DNA from: Multifurca ochricompacta
Lineage: Eukaryota; Basidiomycota; Agaricomycetes; Russulales; Russulaceae
Length of the DNA stretch: 28,694 nucleotides
Reading direction: 5' to 3'
Assembly (NCBI GenBank): GCA_022496185.1
Contig: WTXG01000379.1
Location: 1 to 28,694 of the forward strand
Shown: one piece after another, positions 1 through 10,641 of the stretch
Layout of the letters: each line of letters starts with the position of its first letter
Position numbering within the stretch: the stretch's first letter is position 1
The notes under the pieces: generated by a model
What the model saw: only the letters and a program-made list of their open reading frames with translations
What the model was told of the DNA's origin: nothing
Database searches by the model: none
Translations under genes and position numbers: made by a program

Positions 1-1
1 T

Positions 2-664
2 ACCGCTGGGGAATATGTACACAATTCTTGGCCGCATGATAAAACAAAAATATCCCCACATGTGCTCATCCATGGCATGCAATTTGACTGGAAGGCTGAA
101 GCTAGTGACACTGATGTTCCACAGGTTGACGAGCACATGCGTAATCTATGTGATGCTCAATCTCGTGCAGAACACACATTCCGAATGACTACGGATCTAT
201 CGGCCTGACCGCAACTCGAGATCGGCGCGCAGGTCTGGCTTGAAGGAAAGAACCTGAAAACACATTTCCCCTTGTCTAAACTGGCCCCTCGTCGCTATGG
301 GCCATTTGCCATCTCGGCGTGTATTTCCCCTGTGGCCTATCACTTAACTCTGCCAGACCACATGAAGATTCATAATGTATTCCATATTGATCTTTTATCA
401 CCTTACTTGGAAACTGATGCTCATGGGCCTAACTACACGTGGCCCCCTCCTGATCTTATCAACCAAGAAGAAGAGTATGAAGTGGATGTGATTCTAAATC
501 ATCATACTTATGGACACGCAAAGAAACTCCAATACCTAGTCAGCTGGAAAGGTTATCCAGCCAGCAATAATTCTTGGGTTGATGAGGAAGATTGCCATGC
601 ACCAGATCTTATCAAGTCATATGCTAGTTCACTATCCAGGCGCCAGGGTCGGCACCAGTCTTGA
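2..664 (+). pseudogene. Gypsy D: C-terminal integrase and chromodomain of a Ty3/gypsy polyprotein
   Basis: This is the 3' end of a chromovirus pol gene, cut by the window start. The frame beginning at position 2 reads as the end of integrase (AEYVHNSW... then HVLIHG), the linker motif VWLEGKNL, the conserved KLAPRRYGPF block near 275-305, KIHNVFHIDLLSPY, and a chromodomain around 470-610 (EYEVDVIL ... LQYLVSWKGYPASNNSW). In chromoviruses this domain is known to steer integration to heterochromatin. One in-frame TGA at 206-208 stands where related proteins have arginine, so a CGA-to-TGA change explains it. The coding end at 662-664 is followed at once by a purine-rich tract (GAGAGGGGGGTAA), as expected of a polypurine tract before a 3' LTR. 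Inactive fragment; family assignment is secure. Confidence 0.88.
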
Positions 665-1735
665 GAGGGGGGTAAATTCTGATGATCAAAGGCCCAATTT
701 TGCTACTTTTCTTAACAGCTTCCACTTCCAGCAAATGCTTTGTCAAGACAGATCAAGATTCACATCTCTTATGGGCTTATCCTTAGGCAACTCTCACGAT
801 CATGCAACCTAGGCAAAGATCACGTGTTATCATTATACTACTAGACAACTCAGATCTAATCTACCAAGAGCATGTTGACAACGGCAGGTGGACCGGACTG
901 GCCGCAATGTTCAAATGCGACTTATATCTTATCTAATATCACGTGCACCGACCAGAACTTCATGCGACCCTCCAATCAGACAAGATTGGATGCTCTTGAC
1001 ACCATCGACAACGCAAAGATCTCCACTTTCCCTGTGTATCACTGACGCGACTCAAATCAACTGAGCTTAGGGGCAAGCTCAACCATACAACAGGGGTGAT
1101 GTGACACTTTTTGTCAATGTAACGGTTTGTGACGCGTTTGTGACGCGCTTGTGACAGTTTTTCGACCTGCGTGTGTTCGACTTTTGTTTCAACGTTTTCA
1201 ACACTTCTCACTCCGAGTCATGTGACTGGAGCTGATGGATCTTTCTTATCTAATTGCTAAATTCCTCAGACTGACTTGATTGACACTGATCTGCTTTTGG
1301 AGTGGGTGCAACACCACTTACAATTCCTGCTTCAGTTCCCACTAGAGATTCACATGTATATTTACTATACTACATTCTACTTTACTTACAAAGACACTAG
1401 AATACTTGTATTTAAGTAGGACACACTGGAGAGACAGACTTTAAGTCTGTTCTCTTGTATCTAATACAGGTCTACTGTTCTTCACCAGAACCCCCTTGAA
1501 CTTCCTAAGCTGCAACTTAGGAAGCCTTCACCCCAGAACCTCCAGCAGGGCCTATTGCCTCTGCTTCAACTCGTTTCTTGCATGTGTGCCCCTCTTGCTT
1601 TGTGTGGGCCTTGAACCTTGAACGCAGCCCTTGTGGTTTGCCTTGACACCTTGAATCGACGTGTGCCCCTCTTGTATCTTGTGGGCCTGCAGCTTGAAAT
1701 GACGACTGACACAGCAGAGACCTGGCTGTGACACC
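665..1735 (+). repeat. Gypsy D polypurine tract and LTR, running into the LTR/leader of copia C (boundaries uncertain)
   Basis: No gene is supported here. A polypurine tract at 664-675 is followed by TGATGATC at 680, a plausible LTR start. A TATTTAAG box lies near 1410 and is followed by a short hairpin (ACAGACT/AGTCTGT, near 1432-1448), so a retroelement promoter is probably present. A perfect 9-bp stem with a 6-base loop lies at 1501-1524 (CTTCCTAAG/CTTAGGAAG). Two imperfect direct repeats beginning GTGTGCCCCTCTTG at about 1580 and 1660 lie in the leader before the copia C gag start at 1736. I could not find a second copy of this LTR in the window, so I cannot say where gypsy D ends and copia C begins. 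Confidence 0.45.
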
Positions 1736-4246
1736 ATGGCACCTGCATTCACTTTCCCACTCTCTGCTGCAATCGAGATCCTAGATGGATTGAACTGGCC
1801 AGTCTGGTCAGCATGTATGATGGCTCTGTTCTGTTTGAATGGCATCTGGAACCACCTGCTTGAAGACAAGCCTGCTAGCCCTCCTGCTGACTGGGAGGCT
1901 ACTGAAGGTGTTCTCTTAGCAATCCTTGAGCTCTATGCTCAGAAGGATGTCTGGACAGCCATGGCAGACGATACTAAGTTTGTCACATGTAAAGCAAAAT
2001 GGGACGAGATCAAATGCATCTATGGGGGAGTCAGATCTATGTCCACATTCAATACTTGGTCTGCCCTCACTGGCACCATGCTGGATGAGTCCTCCCCCAT
2101 GCTCCCGCAATTGCAGAAACTCAATGATGCCTGCATCACACTGAAAAACAACAAGATGGAGATTTCAGATCTCCAATTTAGTTTCATCCTGATCAAAGCA
2201 CTTCCTGAATCATACTCCACCGTCACGTCCACCATATTAGCATCCGGATTGCCAAAGGATCTTACCCCTCAGACTATCCAAGAGCAGATTCTGAATGAGG
2301 AAGGTTGTCAATCCAGTGGTTCCGCCTCACTCAACAAAGCCATGCCCATCAAACAAAAACATGACAAGAAGAATACCAAATGTTTCTACTGTCAGAAGAA
2401 AGGGCACAAGGCTGTAGAGTGTTGGAAGAAGAAAAAGGATCTGGAGGAGAAGAAGGGATCAGAGACTGTGCAGGCCAGTAACAAGGCCGTTAATGCACAT
2501 CTAGCAGTTCAGACAGCGTCTATTGTAGAGATAGGCGATGACAATGACGATCTCCATGTTTCCCTTTACTTGGCTGTGCAATCACATTGGATGATGAATT
2601 CTGGCACAATGCATCATATCACCCCAAATTGGTCTGACTTCATTCAGTATACTCCAGCAGCTGGCATTGTATGCCTGGGAGATAACTTGAATGTGTGACA
2701 AATTGGGGTTGGGACTGTGGTATTCAAGACCACTGCAGGTAGTAGAGGTTCTGAGATCACCCTAAGCAATGTGCTACACATACCAGATGTTACGATGCAT
2801 TTCATTTCTATGTGTGCACTTGCTCAGAAGGGGGCTCAAATCTCATTCACAGATAAAATTTTCACAATCTCAGTCCGAGACCGGACAGTAGCACAGGGTT
2901 ACCTGGAGGACAACCTATACTGGCTGGATGCCTCCATGGCTGGACTCAATGCGCATGCTCAAATGTTGCAACCTATCAACATCTGGCATCGCTGCATGGG
3001 GCATATGTCATACAATGCCCTCAAGTGGTATCATGAATCCATCAAGGGGATATCATTGGATGCTCTGATTGATCAACATCAGTCGCCATGCCCTGGGTGT
3101 GAGCTCGGGAAACACATGTGACTCCCCTTCAAGTCCTCTCACAAGCGATTGGACTGGTGGCTACAGGTCATTCACAGCAATCTGGCCGGCCTGATGCAGG
3201 TTCAGTCTATTCAAGGTGTGCTCTACATTGCAACATTTATTGACAACTACTCTAGACATGGTGTGGTCTACTTCCTCAGGTTCAAAGATCAGTGTGCAAC
3301 AGCATTTTGGAAATTCCTAGCTTGGGCTGAGACTCAATCTTTGGAAAAAATGCTGGCCTTGCACTCAGATTGCAGGGGGGAGTACATGTCAGGTGCACTT
3401 AGAGCTGTACTGGATGAATGGGGGATTGAGCATAAGTTGACAATGCCAGGATTGCTGCAACAAAATGGCATAGCCGAGAGATGGAATAGGACCATCATGG
3501 ACAAGGCACACTCTATGCTACACAGTGCTGGCCTGTCCCTTGGCTTCTGGGAGTTGGCAGTGGACACTGCCATTCATACTTACAACAGAACTCCCACCCG
3601 AACTATAGGTTGGCACACACCTCATGAGCTCTGGAGTGCTGGTCACACTCCAGACGTCTCTTATTTCCGTGTCTTCGGATGCAAGGCATATGTTCATGTG
3701 CCTGAGAACAAGTGAAGAAAGCTCAATCCAAGATCAATTGAGATGATGCTTGTTGGGTATGAGCTGGGTTCTAAGGGTTACCAGCTATGGAACAAGAGTA
3801 CCTGAGCAGTTGTCCTGTTGCATGACATGACATTTGATGAACACTCCTTCCCATTTCAGGACAATGGTGAGCTGTCTATTTGTTCTGATCAACCTAAGGC
3901 CCTGGAGGGGCCACTGGCCATTACATTCCCTATGGCTGTCCCTACACAAACTCAAGGGGAGGTCGATCCACCAAGGATGCCATCCCCTGTTGCCACACAG
4001 CAAACCCCAAGTTCTGGTAATACAGTCTGGGCTACCCCACCTTCATGCCCCACAATGCAAGAGCCCCTGCCCCACATGCCACACAACTGGTTTCTCCGGA
4101 CTCAGCGGACCATTGTCCCCACTTTGGAGGACATGCCCCCTTGGAGACTGCAAGAGAATCCTTGCAGGAATCCACGTTACTTTGGCAATGATAATGCTGA
4201 GTTAGGTGAGGATGGGCAACTCAGGCATCATGCTTTGCTTGTGGTG
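1736..4246 (+). pseudogene. Copia C gag-pol, 5' portion (gag, protease, integrase), broken by stops and by the gypsy A insertion
   Basis: One reading frame runs from the ATG at 1736 to 4246 and gives a Ty1/copia polyprotein. Gag is followed by a CCHC zinc knuckle (C216, C219, H224, C229), a protease region where the expected Asp-Ser-Gly reads Asn-Ser-Gly (near 2594), the integrase HHCC zinc-binding motif (WHRCMGHM near 2983; CPGCELGK near 3089) and the integrase core. In the core the first catalytic Asp is Asn (AGC AAT at 3176-3181, from a CpG), while the second Asp and the Glu (QQNGIAER) remain. Four in-frame stops, all TGA (2696, 3119, 3713, 3803), sit where arginine is expected. The frame ends at the gypsy A LTR and resumes at 21842. 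The element is dead; gag and integrase assignments are firm. Confidence 0.9.
4242..4246. repeat. Target-site duplication of gypsy A, left copy (TGGTG)
   Basis: TGGTG precedes the LTR start TGTTAC at 4247. The right copy at 21837-21841 reads CGGTG. The single difference is a C-to-T change at a CpG. Joining the copia C frame across the two copies restores continuous copia sequence (HALLVV then AAYSDPLTY). Confidence 0.85.
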
Positions 4247-4838
4247 TGTTACATCTGGTGTGGGATGTTCCACATGACTTGTGTGATAGCATATTGTTCA
4301 GAATCAGATAAGAAACCAACAAGGCTTCTTGGAGTTCAGGTGGAATGAGCCAAAGTCAAAGGGGCTGTTCCCTAAGACAATGTTGAGCGGAAAGGTGTCA
4401 GAAACACCAAGAGGAACGAGTCAGAGATCCAATGGGAAATGTCCGGGAGACAAGCACCGATGTATTCAATAAGTTGAGTCTGAGGTCTACAATGTAGTTA
4501 CAGTGGACTTATATACATAATCAAATGAGTGTCTAAAGATAAGATAACGTGGAGTCATGTGGGCCTGAATATACAAAAGCAGAGGGCATAGAGCCGAGCT
4601 TCTGATAGGGAATTAAGTAAGTGTCCAGTTGTAAAGATAAAGATAAGAGATACAAGATAAGAGGTCAATCATAAGCAAAGTGGTGCAAACAAGGATAAAG
4701 GCAATCACGGGGAAGGGAGCAGGGCATGTGATGGGTCCCAAGAAGGGGACATAATCAAGAAGTGTAGCATAGGGGGATGGGCAGGATCGTCACTGGGGAT
4801 CATGAAGAAAAGTGGCTTGCTAGGTGGGGATCATAACA
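4247..4838 (-). repeat. Gypsy A 3' LTR
   Basis: 592 bp beginning TGTTACATC and ending CATAACA on the plus strand. It is homologous over its whole length to 21248-21836, and also to 18837-21021 (with an insertion) and 27281-27857. On the element's own strand a TATATAAG box lies near 4515 and is followed by AGACTCAACTT. Compared with the other copies it has lost nearly all CpG dinucleotides. Confidence 0.93.
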
Positions 4839-4854
4839 TCACCCCCTCTTCTGG
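4839..4854 (-). other. Polypurine tract of gypsy A
   Basis: On the minus strand CCAGAAGAGGGGGTGA abuts the 3' LTR, the usual plus-strand primer position. The same 16 bases occur beside the LTR of the second copy at 27858-27873. Confidence 0.85.
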
Positions 4855-4869
4855 TTCTAGCAGACCCAG

Positions 4870-6108
4870 CTAGAAACAACTTGTACCATCATCATCCTGC
4901 ACCAGGTCCAAATAATCATCAGCTACATTATGATTGTCCATGGTGTAATTCTCTTTGTCCTCGTCCTGGGGACATCTGTGGGCACGGAGGAACCCATAAG
5001 GCCCATGTTGTCCACATGAGTAACAGAGGTTGTGGATGGGGCAGTCCAGCTTGCGATGCCCTGAGTTGTGGTGAAGACACTTGCCACACCACCCCAATGG
5101 GTTGATGATTGTTGGGGTGACACTGACATGACAGAAGATGCAGAACCAGCTCCAGTGCAGATTGCTGCGGCAGTGGCAACACCATTTGCAGTTGAGGGGA
5201 CAGTTCCAACTGATATGGTACTTACTGTCACACCACCAACATGTTTCTCCACAGGGGTTCTCATGCAGATGCAGCATCTCAAATCAATTTGGCAGCAACA
5301 TCAGGGCAGCCCCCAATGATCGTGGAGGAAGGGGCCATGCGTATGTGTCAGCGTACCTTTCAGCAATGGTCTGGTATGCATCCCCCTTCTCCAACCTCTT
5401 TCGAATCTCCACCAGTTCCTGTTCCACCTGGAACATCCCACTCGTCAACCTCATCATCATCTTCACATGCTCTTTGTATTGCTGGTTCAGTGTTGTGCAC
5501 AGCGTCAGGTTCTTCTGCAACCTCATTACTTCAGCTTTGAGACATGGGAGGCGCATATCGTTCAGCACCTCATCGATTGCAAAGGCTTGGGAGTCGTCAG
5601 TGGCTAAATGCCTGAGCTGTTCATCACTCATCGTATGATGTAGGCGACCCATATATCTCTCCTCCAAATAGACTTGGGCCCCATAGACAGGGTCATTCTT
5701 TTTCATGCATCCAGCTACATCCATCCCTCTGTTAGTGTAGAATATGTACTTTGCAATGGCGACCTCTCTGTCAGCCATGGTGATTTTGAGAGGGAAGTAC
5801 ATGGATGAGTTCGGGTTGTTGGCAAAGAAAGGAAACTCGGGGACTTCATCATCCATCTCCATGCCCAGTAGGTCATTCAGGTGAGGTTCTTCACAGTGGT
5901 GGAAGTCATCATCTGGGTTGGGGGATTGGTTCTTGACTCGTGCTTCTGTGGCCTCATAGTCAATGGGGGAAGAGGGATGAGTGGAGGGGTGAGTGGATGG
6001 GAAATTCTCAACAACTACAGTGGAGGAGGTGAAGGCATCGACAGTGGCATTGGCAGCAATGAAAGACATGATAGATGTTATGGTGTTAGGACATTGCTGG
6101 GGAAGCAT
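4870..6108 (-). pseudogene. Third ORF of gypsy A: coiled-coil-like plus four-zinc-knuckle protein of unknown function
   Basis: About 412 codons lie between the pol stop (6147-6149) and the polypurine tract, on the same strand as pol. The first ATG is at 6108; a second at 6069 (codon 14) is an alternative. One in-frame TGA (5284-5286, codon 275) interrupts it; the second copy has arginine there. Residues 1-110 are acidic and Ser/Thr/Pro-rich. About 178-245 has spaced Leu, Met and Val typical of a coiled coil. From 290 come four Cys/His motifs: C-x2-C-x4-H-x4-C at 290-303 and again at 310-323, a C-x2-C-x6-H-x4-C at 341-356, and C-x2-C-x11-H-x-C at 362-379. The tail is acidic (VQDDDG). No transmembrane segment or signal peptide is visible, so it is not envelope-like. 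RNA or DNA binding is likely from the knuckles. I do not recognise a named family. Confidence 0.78.
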
Positions 6109-6146
6109 GTACTGGGGAATTCATCTGGGATCTGAGGGTCATCCTT

Positions 6147-9100
6147 TTAACTGTTCTTGGGTGCTTGGGGATGTCGTAAGTGGAACTCCACGATAAGGGT
6201 CAGAGCAAAGATGTTCCTGGCTGGTTCCCACGAACTGTCAGAGTCTGGGAACCCCTTCCACTTGATCAGGTAATGCAGCTTGCGCCCTCAGCCTCTTCAG
6301 GATGAATCCAGAATGCAATCCACTTCCCACTCTGCTTCTCTGTCAATGAGATCAGGTGGTGGTCTCAGGAAGTTCTTGCCATGAATGGAAGTCTCCCTAT
6401 ATGGAGTCAGTAGTTGGGCATGGAAGACTGGGTGAATCTTCCATTTCTCAGGGAGTTCAAGTTCATATGAAATGTCTGACAGCTTCCTTTTGATCTGGAA
6501 GGGTCCATGATGTCAAGGCACTAACTTGGCAGTGGGGTGTGAGGTGTGAATGTTCTTCCCTTCGAGCCAGACCCAGTCATTGGTCTGATAAGGTGTGAAT
6601 TTGCTAGGCAGTGCAGATAAGAGCTCTTGCGCCTTCAGCAGATTCTCATTGGCCAATTGTTGCAGCTCCTTCCATTGGTTGATTTGTTGGGCTACCGATG
6701 GTACATCAGTAGGCTTATCTACCCATGTAGTTTGTGGGGTCCAGCCCATGATAAGTGAAAAGGGAGTGGCTTTCGTCGTCCTGTTGGGCCAGGAGTTGTG
6801 GGCAAACTCTGCTGTCAATAGCCACTGGGCCCAGTTGTTTTGTTGTCTATTACACCAGAATCGCAGATACTGTTCTAACCATTGGTTGGTTCGTTCCGAT
6901 TGCCCATCAGTCTGTGGATGGTATGCCATGGATATGTTCTGTGTGATATTCAACATCTTGCATAGGGCTTGTGCGAATGTTGATGTAAACTGAGTGTCTC
7001 AATCAGAGATGACCTTCTGGGGAAGTCCATAGTGGCGATAGACATGATTGAGATACAGCTTTGCCACTCCTTCGGCTGTGATAGTTTCTTTGCAGGGTAT
7101 GAAGAGGGCTGCCTTTGAACAGTTGTGGTTGATGATTGTAAGGATGGAGTCAAACCCTTGTGACTCAGGAAGTTTGACTATGAAATCCATGGCAATGGTC
7201 TGGAATGGGGTCGATGCAATGGGTGTGATGGGATATATTGGTGGGACTTTTGGGTGCATGTTGACCTTGTTTGCCTGACATGCCGCACATCCTTTCACAT
7301 AGTTTTTGACATCTTGTTTCATGTTGGGCCACCAGTAATCTCGTTTGGTGAGGGTGTAGGTGTTGGCAATGCCGGGGTGGCCAGCAGAAGGGAGGTCGTG
7401 GTGAAAATGGATCACCCCCCTCTTAATGTTGTCGCCACCGGTGACAACAAGATGATCGCCATCTTTCCACCACAGGCCATTGATTTCCTTCAAATTGTGT
7501 GCATCAGCCCAAGATTGACAAAGTTCTTGGTTCATGTTCTGTGAGACTTGTGCCCATAAGTCCATGTCATGGAGGCTGACTACAGCAGTCCTTGTGAACA
7601 CTTCTTCTGGGAGGACCACAATGTTATTATTGTCATCCTCTCTGGTATGCATATCTGGTCTTCATGACAATGCATCTGCTCGTGCATTATGGCTTCCTGT
7701 GATGTGTTTCAGGGTAAAATTGTATTCCTCTAGCTCTAAAACTTCTTATGCCACATGTCGGCTGATTTTGTGGGGTTCCTTCCAGTACAACAGGTTGGAA
7801 TGGTCAGTATGGATAATGGTTTTATGAGGGGCACCAGCCAGGTAGGGTCACCAGTGATGCAGAGCTTTGACAATGGCGAGCAATTCTCTATCCCAGATAT
7901 CATAATTTTGTTTGGCTGGGGAGAAGGTTTCAGAATAGTATGCCACTGGGTGTAAGATTTGAGCAGTGTCATGCTGGTACAGCACAGCTCCATTTGCAAA
8001 GTGGGAGGCATCTACCTCCAGCTCAAAGGGTTGATTTAGATCAGGTTGAATGAGCACTGGTTCCACTCCTATGATGTCTCTGATCTGCTTGAATGCTTCT
8101 TGTTGGGGCGTATCCCAGTGCCATGGTATGTCCTTTTTTAGGAGGTCATTCAGTGGATGAGCAATTCCAGAGAAGCCTTTGACAAAATGCTGATAGAAGT
8201 TACAGAATCCGACAAAGGACCTAACATCCTTAACACTTGTGGGCATTGGCCATTCTCTGATCCCCTGCACCTTGACTGGGTCCATGCACACATGTCCTCC
8301 CTCAAGTATGACTCCCAGGTATTCAACACTTTTCTGTTCAAAGGAGCACTTTGCCAGTTTCAAGTAGAGGTCATGGTCGTGTAGAATATCCAGGACCTGA
8401 TGGACACAGGTTTGATGATGAGGGAGATCATCTTTGGTAGCAACCAGGATGTCATCCATGTAGACAACCACTTCTCCTGTCAGTATGAGATCTCAGAATA
8501 TATGGTTCATCATGGCTTGGAATGTTGCCGGAGAGTTGGTCAGCCCAAAGAACATGACATTGGGTTTGAAGAGTCCTTGGTTAGTTTTAAACATGGCTTT
8601 TCCCTGATCTCCTTCACAAATACATATGTTGTTGTATCCCCAACGAATGTCCATTTTGGAGAATAATGCCTTGTCTCTCATTGTGTCAATGAGTTCTGGT
8701 ATAAGCAGGAGAGGGTAGGCATTTCGAATGGTGTAAGCATTGATTCTCCTGTAATCTTGTACTGGGCATAGTTTGCCATCTTTCTTTTTGATAAAGAAGA
8801 AGGGTGACACATAGGGTGACTTGGATGGGCAAATATATCCTTTGGCAAGATGTTCCTCCAGGAAGGTGGTCAACACCTCTTGCTCCATTGGTGACAATGG
8901 ATAGATTTTACAATCAATGGTGGGGGGGGTGTCGGGTATGAAATCAATGGTGTGGTCCCAAGGTCGTGAAGGTGGGAATCACTGGGATTCTTCTTCAGAG
9001 AATACCTTATAGTGATGTTGGTATTCTGTGGGGACAGTGTTTTTGAAGGTTTTGTCTTCCTGCCCTTCCATTGCCTTTTGTGCCAATTCAGAAGCCTTTG

Positions 9101-9254
9101 TCATATAGCAGTATACTTGGTCATTAGGCTCTAGATCATCCCATGTAGCTTGTTCTCCCATAACAATAGCTTGGATGGCAGGGTGTCATACCGCATAGTC
9201 ATACCCCAAAGATGTAATGACAACAGGGTAGAACTCTTTGCTCATAGTTGCATC
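6147..9254 (-). pseudogene. Gypsy A pol, 3' part: reverse transcriptase, RNase H, integrase, chromodomain
   Basis: A single minus-strand frame from the hAT junction to the TAA at 6147-6149 encodes the core of a chromovirus pol. RT: SPMEQEVL, KKDGKLCPVQDYRRIN, and the catalytic YMDD near 8462. RNase H: FELEVDASHFANGAVL and a later HTDHSNL. Integrase: HHCC zinc motif (HDLPSAGHPG ... CAACQANK, about 7420-7270), core residues in AMDFIVKLP and DTQFTS, and the Glu in HPQTDGQSERTNQWLEQYLR. The C-terminus has VWLEGKNI, HHGPFQIKR and a chromodomain (EWEVDCIL ... LHYLIKWKGFPDSDSSW, about 6340-6230). Stops in this frame are eight TGA (8979, 8493, 7848, 7662, 6999, 6513, 6297, 6288), each at an expected arginine, and one TAA (7746). 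There are no clear frameshifts. It was intact until CpG-type mutation. Confidence 0.92.
9247..9254. repeat. 8-bp target-site duplication of the hAT-like element, left (GTTGCATC)
   Basis: GTTGCATC occurs exactly at 9247-9254 and 10642-10649, just outside inverted ends TAGGGC/GCCCTA. An 8-bp duplication with TAGGG-type ends is characteristic of the hAT superfamily. Confidence 0.9.
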
Positions 9255-9714
9255 TAGGGCCTAGCACGAGTGCACTTGTGAGTTACCTGGATCCGAACTC
9301 GTGGGTATTTAGATTAGATAATCCCATACTCAGATCTGCACGAGTATGTTCCCACGGATCACCCAGAGCCACGAGTCCTATACTTGCATGGATCCGAGTA
9401 CTCGTGGGTATACTCGTAGGTTTACTTGTAAGGTTTGAGGCAGCCAGAGATCTTCATCTTGCATACACAGAAAGAATATATATATTACTACAATCCCATG
9501 AAGTTTCAAGTCAGATCATGCATCCAATCCAAAATAAAACAAGAATCAGTTACAATATCTATAGAAATGCAAAAAAATGCAAAAAAATGCAAAAAAATGC
9601 GAAGTGTGGGGCACACCGATCGGACTGTGCATTGCCTTCCTATCTAGGAAGGTAGGCTTAAGAATGCACGTGTCAGCACGCGTCAGTACAGAGATGCCGG
9701 GATCATGCCTAATT

Positions 9715-10290
9715 GATAAGATCAAAAATGTGTTCACAATTAATTAGATACTTAGGATATACATCTAAGTGATAAGATCAAAAATGTGTTCACAGTTAAT
9801 TAGATACTTGGGATGTACATCTAAGTGATAAGATCAAAAATGCGTTCACAGTTAATTAGATACTTAGGATATACATCTAATACAAGTGATAAGATCAAAA
9901 ATGTGTTCACAACTAATTAGATACTTGGGATGTACATCTAAGTGATAAGATCAAAAATGCGTTCACAGTTAATTAGATACTTAGGATATACATCTAATAC
10001 AAGTGATAAGATCAAAAATGCGTTCACAATTAATTAGATACTTGGGATGTACATCTAAGTGATAAGATCAAAAATGTGTTCACAACTAATTAGATACTTG
10101 GAATGTACATCTGAGTGATAAGATCAAAAATGTGTTCACAACTAATTAGATACTTGGGATGTACATCTAAGTGATAAGATCAAAAATGCGTTCACAATTA
10201 ATTAGATACTAAAGATATACATCTAAGATAATACAAGTGATAAGATCAAAACACGTTCACAATTAATTAGATACAAGTGATAAAATCAAT
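9715..10290. repeat. Minisatellite, nine full units of mostly 56 or 61 bp plus a partial unit
   Basis: Units begin GATAAGATCAAAA at 9715, 9771, 9827, 9888, 9944, 10005, 10061, 10117, 10173 and 10239. Six spacings are 56 bp; two are 61 bp, with TACAA added before the next unit; one is 66 bp; the last unit is truncated. Variants with GGATATAC and GGATGTAC tend to alternate. The array is AT-rich and lies wholly inside the hAT-like element. Confidence 0.95.
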
Positions 10291-10335
10291 TCTGCATAAC
10301 CCTATATATAATATATTGTGTGTCTTTACTAGTGA

Positions 10336-10411
10336 GGCTGGGTGGCTTAGTGGTTAGAGCACTGGACCGAGCTTGTTCCCGGAGGTCTTAGGTTCAATCC
10401 ATGTATCAGCC
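10336..10411 (+). other. tRNA-like (pol III promoter) sequence, possible SINE head or tRNA pseudogene
   Basis: 76 bases carry an A-box-like TGGCTTAGTGGT (10343-10354) and a B-box-like GGTTCAATCC (10391-10400) at normal tRNA spacing. The ends GGCTG/CAGCC can form most of an acceptor stem and a D-stem GCT/AGC is possible. The anticodon and T stems pair poorly, so it is unlikely to be a working tRNA. An A-rich stretch follows after about 30 bases (10440-10460), as in SINEs. It could equally be a degenerate tRNA copy captured by the transposon. Confidence 0.6.
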
Positions 10412-10641
10412 ATTTCTGTTCTAGGTTGAGGAGCCTATTAAAAAAATAATTTTATATAATAATATTCCCATGAGTATTCCACGAGTACCCATGCGGGTAC
10501 CTGGGGTGCCAAAATCAATACCCGGATCCACATGAGTATTTTCCCACGGATCACCTGGATCCACGAGTATCAATACCCGCGAGTTTTCCCATGGCTCTAC
10601 TCAAAAAACTCGCAAGTTACCCAGACTCGTGCTATGCCCTA

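Larger units (their letters stand above)
9255..10641. mobile_element. Non-autonomous hAT-like element with an internal minisatellite and a tRNA-like segment
   Basis: The element is 1387 bp, with imperfect terminal inverted repeats (TAGGGCCTAGCACGAGT on the left, its near-complement ending CGTGCTATGCCCTA on the right) and an exact 8-bp duplication. It splits gypsy A pol between protease and RT. Subterminal regions carry many scattered copies of ACTCGTGG or its complement (9290-9430 and 10480-10630), the usual place for hAT transposase binding motifs. No transposase ORF is present, so movement must have depended on an autonomous relative. The interior holds three adjacent AAAAAAATGC units (near 9570-9600), a hairpin (CCTTCCTA/TAGGAAGG near 9634), a tandem repeat array and a tRNA-like sequence. 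Confidence 0.88.

Noticed and set aside
5068..5638. Plus-strand ORFs opposite the third ORF and opposite pol.
   Set aside because: Shadows of the minus-strand coding frames with no recognisable domain.
4870..6108. Envelope gene in the third-ORF position.
   Set aside because: No signal peptide, transmembrane segment or glycoprotein-like pattern; it has zinc knuckles and an acidic tail instead.
9715..10290. Regular repeats that could suggest a CRISPR-like array.
   Set aside because: There are no unique spacers; the units are head-to-tail copies of one sequence inside a eukaryotic transposon.
10336..10411. A functional tRNA gene.
   Set aside because: The anticodon and T stems do not pair well and no clear anticodon loop can be drawn. 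Kept only as a tRNA-like sequence.
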